Shown here piece after piece: positions 56,532 through 64,000 of a DNA stretch of 64,000 nt (positions are counted from its first letter, which is position 1; every line of letters begins with the position of its first letter). Origin of the DNA: Bugula neritina. Lineage: Eukaryota; Bryozoa; Gymnolaemata; Cheilostomatida; Bugulidae. The position numbers and the translations under genes were made by a program. The stretch spans positions 15,066,175-15,130,174 of the forward strand of contig OZ037768.1 of assembly GCA_964035545.1 (NCBI GenBank), given 5' to 3'. Under the pieces are notes generated by a model. It was given only the letters and a program-made list of their open reading frames with translations. It did no database searches and had not been told where the DNA came from.

Positions 56532-59500
56532 AAAGTACCTAAAAACATTGAAACATACTGATATACACTGAAACATACTGAAATACACTGCAACACATTG
56601 GAATATACTGCAACATACCGAAATATATGGTAACCTACTGAAGTATGTTGCAAACTACTGAAATATACTGCAACATACTGAAATACGCCGTAACATACTG
56701 AAATACACTGCAACATACTGAGATACATCGTAACAAATTGAAATACACTGCAATACACTGAAATATACTGAAACATACCGAAATATATGGTAACCTACTG
56801 AAATATGTTGCAAACCACTGAAACATACTGCATCATCCTGCAACAAAGTGAAAAATACGGTAACACTGAAGCATACTGCAATATACTGAAATATACTGTA
56901 ACATACTGAGACATACTGCAACATACCGAAATATATGGTAACCTACTGAAATATGTTGCATACGACTGAAATATACTGCAACATATTGAAGTATACTGCA
57001 ACATACTGAAATATACTGCAAGATACTGCAACATACTGAAATACACTGTAACATACTGAAATACACTGCAAGATACTGAATCATACTGCAAGATACTGCA
57101 ACATACTGAAACACATTGTAAAATACTGAAATACACTGCAACATACCGCAGCAAACTGCAACGTATTGAAATACACTGTAACATATTGAAAAATACTGCA
57201 ACACATTGAAATATACTGCAACATACTAAAGCATACGGCAACATACTGAAATATACTGCGACACATTGAGATATAGTGCAACATACTGAAATATGCTGTA
57301 GCATACTGAAATACACTGCAATACACTGAAGTATACTGTAATCTACAGAAAGGTACTGTAACATACTGAAACATACGGCAACATACTAAAATATACTGCG
57401 ACACATTGAAATATACTGCAATATACTGAAATACACCGTAACATACTAAACTCCACTGCAACATTCTGAAATACACCGTAACACATTGAAATACACTGCA
57501 ACACAGGGAATTATACTGAAATACATTGTAAGATATGGAAACACACTGCAACATACTGCAACATAATGAAATATATGGTAACCTACTGAAATATGTTGAA
57601 AACTACTGAAACATACTGCAACATTATGCAACATAATGAAAGATACTGCAATATACTGAAATAAACTGCAAGATACTGCAACATACTGAAATACACTGTA
57701 ACCTACTGAAATACACTGTAACATATTGAAATACACTGCGACATACTGCAACATACTGAAAAACGCTGTAACATATTGAAATACACTGCAACACATTGAA
57801 ATATTCCGCAACATACCGAAATATAAGGTAAGCTAATGAGTTATACTGTAACACGTTGAAGTACACTGCAACATACTGAAATACACTGCGACACACTAAA
57901 TTATACTGTAATTTACAGAAATGTACTGCAACATACTGAAATATACTGCAAGATACTGCAACATACTGAAATACACTGTAACATACTGAAATACACTGCA
58001 ACATACTGAAATATACTGCATGATACTGCAACATACTGATACACATTGTAAGATACTGAAATGCACTGCAACATACTGAAATATACTGCATGATACTGCA
58101 ACATATTCATACACATTGTAAGATACTGAAATACACTGCAACATACCGCAACATACTGCAACGTATTGAAATACACTGTAACATCTTGAAAAACACTGCA
58201 ACACATTGAAACATACTGCAACATACTGAAACATACGGCAACATACTGAAATATACTGCGACACATTGAAATATAGTGCAACATACTGAAATATGCTGTA
58301 GCATACTGAAATACACTGCAATACACTGAAGTATACTGTAATATACAGAAACGTACTGTAACATACTGAAACATACGGCAACATACTACAATATACTGTG
58401 ACACATTGAAATATACTGCAACATACTGAAATACACCGTAACATACTGAAACACACTGCAACATACTGAAATACACTGTAACATATTGAAATACACTGCA
58501 ACACACTGAAATATACTGAAACATACCGAAATATATGGTAACCTACTGAAATATGTTGCAAACCACTAAAACATACTGCATCATCCTGCAACAAAATGAA
58601 ATATACGGTAACACTGAAGCATACTGCAATATACTGACATATACTGTAACATACTAAGACATACTGCAACATACCGAAAAATATGGTAACCTACTGAAAT
58701 ATGTTACAAACTACTGAAACATACTGCAACATACTGCAACATAATGAAATATACTGCAACATACTGAAAGATACTGCAACATACTGAAATATACTGCAAG
58801 ATACTGAAAAATACTGAAATACATTGTAAGATACCTAAATACACTGCAACATACTGCAACATATTGAAATACACTGTAACATATTGAAAAACACTGCAAC
58901 ACATTGAAATATACCGCAACATACCGAAGTATATGGTAGCCTACTGAAATATACTGCGACATACTGAAATACACTGTAACGTACTGAAATACACTGCAAC
59001 GTACTGAAATACACTGTAACATATTAAAATACACTGCAACACACTGAAATATACTGAAACATACCGAAATATATGGTAACCCACTGAAATCTGTTGCAAA
59101 CCACTGAAATATACTGCAACATACTGCAACATAATGAAGTATACTGCAACATACTGAAATATACTGCAAGATACTGCAACATACTGATACACATTGTAAG
59201 ATACTGAAATACACTGCAACATACCGCAACATACTGCAACGTATTGAAAAACACTGTAACATATTGAAAAACACTGCAACACATTGAAATATACTGCAAC
59301 ATACTGAAACATACGGCAACATACTGAAATATACTGCGACACATTGAAATATAGTGCAACATACTGAAATATGCTGTAGCATACTGAAATACACTGCAAT
59401 TCACTGAAATATACTGTAATATACAGAAACGTACTGTAACATACTGAAACATACGGCAACATACTAAAATGTACTGCGACACATTGAAATATACTGCAAC

Positions 59501-59846
59501 ATACTGAAATACACCGTAACATACTAAACTCCACTTCAACATTCTTAAATACACTGTAACACATTGAAATACACTGCAACACATTGAATTATACTGAAAT
59601 ACATTGTAGGATACTGAAATACACTGCAAGATACTGCAACATAATGGAATATATGGTAACCTACTGAAATATGTTGAAAACTACTGAAATATACTGCAAC
59701 ATAATGCAACATAATGAAAGATACTGCAACATACTGAAATAAACTGCAAGATACTGCAACATACTGAAAAACACTGCAACACACTGAAGTATACTGTAAT
59801 ATACAGAAATGTACTGTAAAATACTGAAATATACTTCATTATACTG
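56532..59846. repeat. 3,315-bp HOR unit 7
   Basis: Full-length unit. The left landmark carries one substitution (AAAGTACCTA). The following unit starts at 59847 and passes into the other HOR type at about 61.5 kb. Confidence 0.82.
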
Positions 59847-61499
59847 AAAATACCTAAAAACATTGAAACATACTGATATACACTGAAACATACTGAAATA
59901 CACTGCAACACATTGGAATATACTGCAACATACCGAAATATATGGTAACCTACTGAAGTATGTTGCAAACTACTGAAATATACTGCAACATACTGAAATA
60001 CGCCGTAACATACTGAAATACACTGCAACATACTGAAATACATCGTAACAAATCGAAATACACTGCAATACACTGAAATATACTGAAACATACCGAAATA
60101 TATGGTAACCTACTGAAATATGTTGCAAACCACTGAAACATACTGCATCATCCTGCAACAAAGTGAAAAATACGGTAACACTGAAGCATACTGCAATATA
60201 CTGAAATATACTGTAACATACTGAGACATACTGCAACATACCGAAATATATGGTAACCTACTGAAATATGTTGCATACGACTGAAATATACTGCAACATA
60301 TTGAAGTATACTGCAACATACTGAAATATACTGCAAGATACTGCAACATACTGAAATACACTGTAACATACTGAAATACACTGCAAGATACTGAAATATA
60401 CTGCAAGATACTGCAACATACTGAAACACATTGTAAAATACTGAAATACACTGCAACATACCGCAGCAAACTGCAACGTATTGAAATACACTGTAACATA
60501 TTGAAAAACACTGCAACACATTGAAATATACTGCAACATACTAAAGCATACAGCAACATACTGAAATATACTGCGACACATTGAAATATAGTGCAACATA
60601 CTGAAATATGCTGTAGCATACTGAAATACACTGCAATACACTGAAGTATACTGTAATCTACAGAAATGTACTGTAACATACTGAAACATACGGCAACATA
60701 CTAAAATATACTGCGACACATTGAAATATACTGCAATATACTGAAATACACCGTAACATACTAAACTCCACTACAACATTCTGAAATACACTGTAACACA
60801 TTGAAATACACTGCAACACAGTGAATTATACTGAAATACATTGTAAGATACGGAAACACGCTGCAACATACTGCAACATAATGAAATATATGGTAACCTA
60901 CTGAAATATGTTGAAAACTACTGAAATATACTGCAACATTATACAACATAATGAAAGATACTGCAATATACTGAAATAAACTGCAAGATACTGCAACATA
61001 CTGAAATACACTGTAACATACTGAAATACGCTGTAACATATTGAAATACACTGCGACATACTGCAACATACTGAAAAACGCTGTAACATATTGAAATACA
61101 CTGCAACACATTGAAATATTCCGCAACATACCGAAATATATGGTAACCTAATGATGTATACTGTAACACGTTGAAGTACACTGCAACATACTGAAATACA
61201 CTGCAACACACTAAATTATACTGTAATTTACAGAAATGTACTGCAACATACTGAAATATACTGCAAGATACTGCAACATACTGAAATACACTGTAACATA
61301 CTGAAATACACTGCAACATACTGAAATATACTGCATGATACTGCAATATACTGGAACATATTGTAAGATCCTGAAATGCACTGCAACATACTGAAATATA
61401 CTGCATGATACTGCAACATACTCATACACATTGTAAGATACTGAAATACACTGCAACATATCGCAACATACTGCAACGTATTGAAATACACTGTAACAT

Positions 61500-63100
61500 A
61501 TTGAAAAACACTGCAACACATTGAAATATACTGCAACATACTAAAACATACGGCAACATACTGAAATATACTGCGACACATTGAAATATAGTGCAACATA
61601 CTGAAATATGCTGTAGCATACTGAAATACACTGCAAAACACTGAAGTAAACTGTAATATACAGAAACGTACTGTAACATACTGAAACATACGGCAACATA
61701 CTAAAATATACTGCGACACATTGAAATATACTGCAACATACTGAAATACACCGTAACATACTGAAATACACTGCAACATACTGAAATACGCCGTAACATA
61801 CTGAAATACACTGCAACATACTGAAATACACTGTAACAAATTGAAATACATTGCAACACACTGAAATATGCTGAAACATACCGAAATATATGGTAACCTA
61901 CTGAAATATGTTGCAAACCACTGAAACATACTGCATCATCTTGCAACGAAATGAAATATACGGTAACGCTGAAGCATACTGCAATATACTGAAATATACT
62001 GTAACATACTAAGACATACTGCAACATACCGAAATATATGGTAACCTACTGAAATATGTTGCAAACGACTGAAATATACTGCAACATACTGCAACATAAT
62101 GAAATATACTGCAACATACTGAAAGATACTGCAACATACTGAAATACACTATAGAATACCCAAAAATACTGCAACATACTGAAATATACTGCAAGATACT
62201 GCAAAATACTGAAATACATTGTACGATACCTAAATACACTGCAACATACTGCAACATACTGCAACATATTGAAATACACTGTAACATATTGAAAAACACT
62301 GCAACACATTGAAATATACCGCAACATACCGAAGTATATGGTAGCCTACTGAAATATACTGCGACATACTGAAATACACTGTAACGTACTGAAATACACT
62401 GCAAGATACTGAAATACACTGTAACATATTAAAATACACGGCAACACACTGAAATAGACTGAAACATACTGAAATATATGGTAACCCACTGAAATCTGTT
62501 GCAAACCACGGAAATATACTGCAACATACTGCAACATAATGAATAATACTGCAACATACTGAAATATACTGCAAGATACTGCAGCATACTGATACACATT
62601 GTAAGATACTGAAATACACTGCAACATACTGAAATATACTGCAAGATACTGCAACATACTGAAACACATTGTAAGATACTGAAATACACTGCAACATACC
62701 GCAACATACTGCAACGTATTGAAATACACTGTAACATGTTGAAAAACACTGCAACACATTGACATATACTGCAACATACTAAAACATACGGCAACATACT
62801 GAAATATACTGCGACACATTGAAATATAGTGCAACATACTGAAATATGCTGTAGCATACTGAAATACACTGCAATACACTGAGGTATACTGTAATATACA
62901 GATTCGTACTGTAACATACTGAAAAATACGGCAACATACTAAAATATACTGCGACACATTGAAATATACTGCAACATACTGAAATACACCGTAACATACT
63001 AAACCCCACTGCAAAATTCTGGAATACACTGTAACACATTGAAATACACTGCAACACAGGGAATTATACTGAAATACATTGCAAGATACGGAAACACACT
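61500..63100. repeat. Return of the 33.6-35.2-kb HOR type
   Basis: Constant 27,911-bp offset to about 33.6-35.2 kb, including the uninterrupted ACTAAGACATACTGC site (62015-62016) that corresponds to the insertion point of the 2.57-kb element. The overall order of HOR types thus repeats on a scale larger than the window shows. Confidence 0.78.
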
Positions 63101-64000
63101 GCAACATACTGCAACATAATGAAATATATGGTAACCTACTGAAATATGTTGAAAACTACTGAAATATACTGCAACATTATGCAACATAATGAAAGATACT
63201 GCAATATACTGAAATAAACTGCAAGATACTGCAACATACTGAAATACACTGTAACATACTGAAATACACTGTAACATATTGAAATACACTGCGACATACT
63301 GCAACATACTGAAAAACGCTGTAACATATTGAAATACACTGCAACACATTGAAATATTCCGCAACATACCGAAATATATGGTAAGCTAATGAGATATACT
63401 GTAACACGTTGAAGTACACTGCAACATACTGAAATACACTGCAACACACTAAATTATACTGTAGTTTACAGAAATGTACTGCAACATACTGAAATATACT
63501 GCAAGATACTGCAACATACTGAAATACACTGTAACATACTGAAATACACTGCAACATACTGAAATATACTGCATGATACTGTAACATACTGATACACATT
63601 GTAATATACTGAAATGCACTGCAACATACTGAAATATACTGCATGATACTGCAACATACCCATACACATTGTAGGATACTGAAATACACTGCAACACATT
63701 GAAACATACTGCAACATACTGAAACATACGGCAACATACTGAAATATACTGCGACACATTGAAATATAGTGCAACATACTGAAATATGCTGTAGCATACT
63801 GAAATACACTGCAATACACTGAAGTATACTGTAATATACAGAAACGTACTGTAACATACTGAAACATACGGCAACTTACTACAATATACTGTGACACATT
63901 GAAGTATACTGCAACATACTGAAATACACCGTAACATACTGAAATACACTGCAACATGCTGAAATACACTGTAACATAATGAAATACACTGCAACACACT

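Larger units (their letters stand above)
27377..64000. repeat. Decamer satellite array, right block
   Basis: 36.6 kb of uninterrupted decamer array with no gene and no non-satellite insert. It is the most homogenised part of the window: kilobase-long segments are repeated with only scattered substitutions. It runs off the right edge. Near the end, 61.5-63.1 kb returns to the sequence type of 33.6-35.2 kb at a constant 27,911-bp offset. Confidence 0.97.

Noticed and set aside
1-64000. Large family of minus-strand proteins rich in Cys, Val, Tyr, Phe and Gln
   Set aside because: They are the automatic translation of a stop-free decamer, overlap each other in all three frames with rotated versions of the same peptide, and show no domain structure, splice signals or start context.
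1-64000. CRISPR array
   Set aside because: Monomers are 10 bp and contiguous with no unique spacers, and there are no cas genes.
1-64000. Iteron-type replication origin or telomeric repeat
   Set aside because: The unit does not match TTAGGG-type telomere repeats, and there is no initiator gene or the short compact layout of a plasmid iteron cluster.
1-64000. CENP-B box
   Set aside because: I saw no match to the CG-containing CENP-B consensus; the array is very poor in CG. A centromeric role remains possible without it.

Overview
This window looks like nuclear DNA of a eukaryote, most likely an invertebrate animal; I cannot name the species. It contains no protein-coding gene that I can support. 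About 95% is one A/C-rich tandem array built from a 10-bp monomer, roughly AYACTGNAAY on the plus strand. The common forms are atactgcaac, atactgaaat, acactgtaac, atattgaaat and acattgtaag. Ten is not a multiple of three and the reverse complement of these decamers has no stop codon. All three minus-strand frames therefore stay open over long stretches and translate to the same cyclic 10-residue peptide. The many Cys/Val/Tyr/Phe/Gln-rich minus-strand reading frames are by-products of this arithmetic.

Layout: decamer array 1-3393; a 757-bp terminal-inverted-repeat element 3394-4150; decamer array 4151-24810; a 2,566-bp long-inverted-repeat element 24811-27376; decamer array 27377-64000. The array runs off both ends of the window. 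Both elements interrupt what was once a continuous array. Intact paralogous sites elsewhere in the window allow the pre-insertion sequence to be read, giving 2-bp target duplications (TC and CA). Their 19-bp termini match at 13 positions (CACAG...TTAAGG.CA), so they probably belong to one transposon family. Neither carries a recognisable transposase.

The decamers are organised into higher-order repeats (HORs). The left third (1-20 kb) is an older mosaic with offsets of about 1.29, 1.65, 2.02, 3.03 and 4.64 kb. From about 20 kb rightwards the copies are much more alike: a 6.73-kb offset (9.30 kb across the large insertion), then a run of units with a 3,315-bp period between 38.7 and 59.8 kb. 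Three of those units, one of them shortened, lie in an almost exact 8.9-kb tandem duplication (36628-45520 and 45521-54473). Its single recombination junction can be located to a 17-bp identical stretch. Most insertion/deletion differences between copies are whole numbers of decamers (10, 60, 70, 130, 370 bp).

Inside the 2.57-kb element there is a tRNA-like A-box/B-box pair, probably an old SINE fragment, and an AT-rich microsatellite. The rest of its interior is unassigned. The window reads as satellite-type heterochromatin (possibly pericentromeric, centromeric or subtelomeric; this is inference) evolving by unequal exchange and occasionally hit by DNA transposons. I did not find a gene system here. 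The most distinctive items are the frame-invariant 10-bp satellite with kilobase HORs, the dated insertions, and the paired CACAG-ended elements with 2-bp target duplications.
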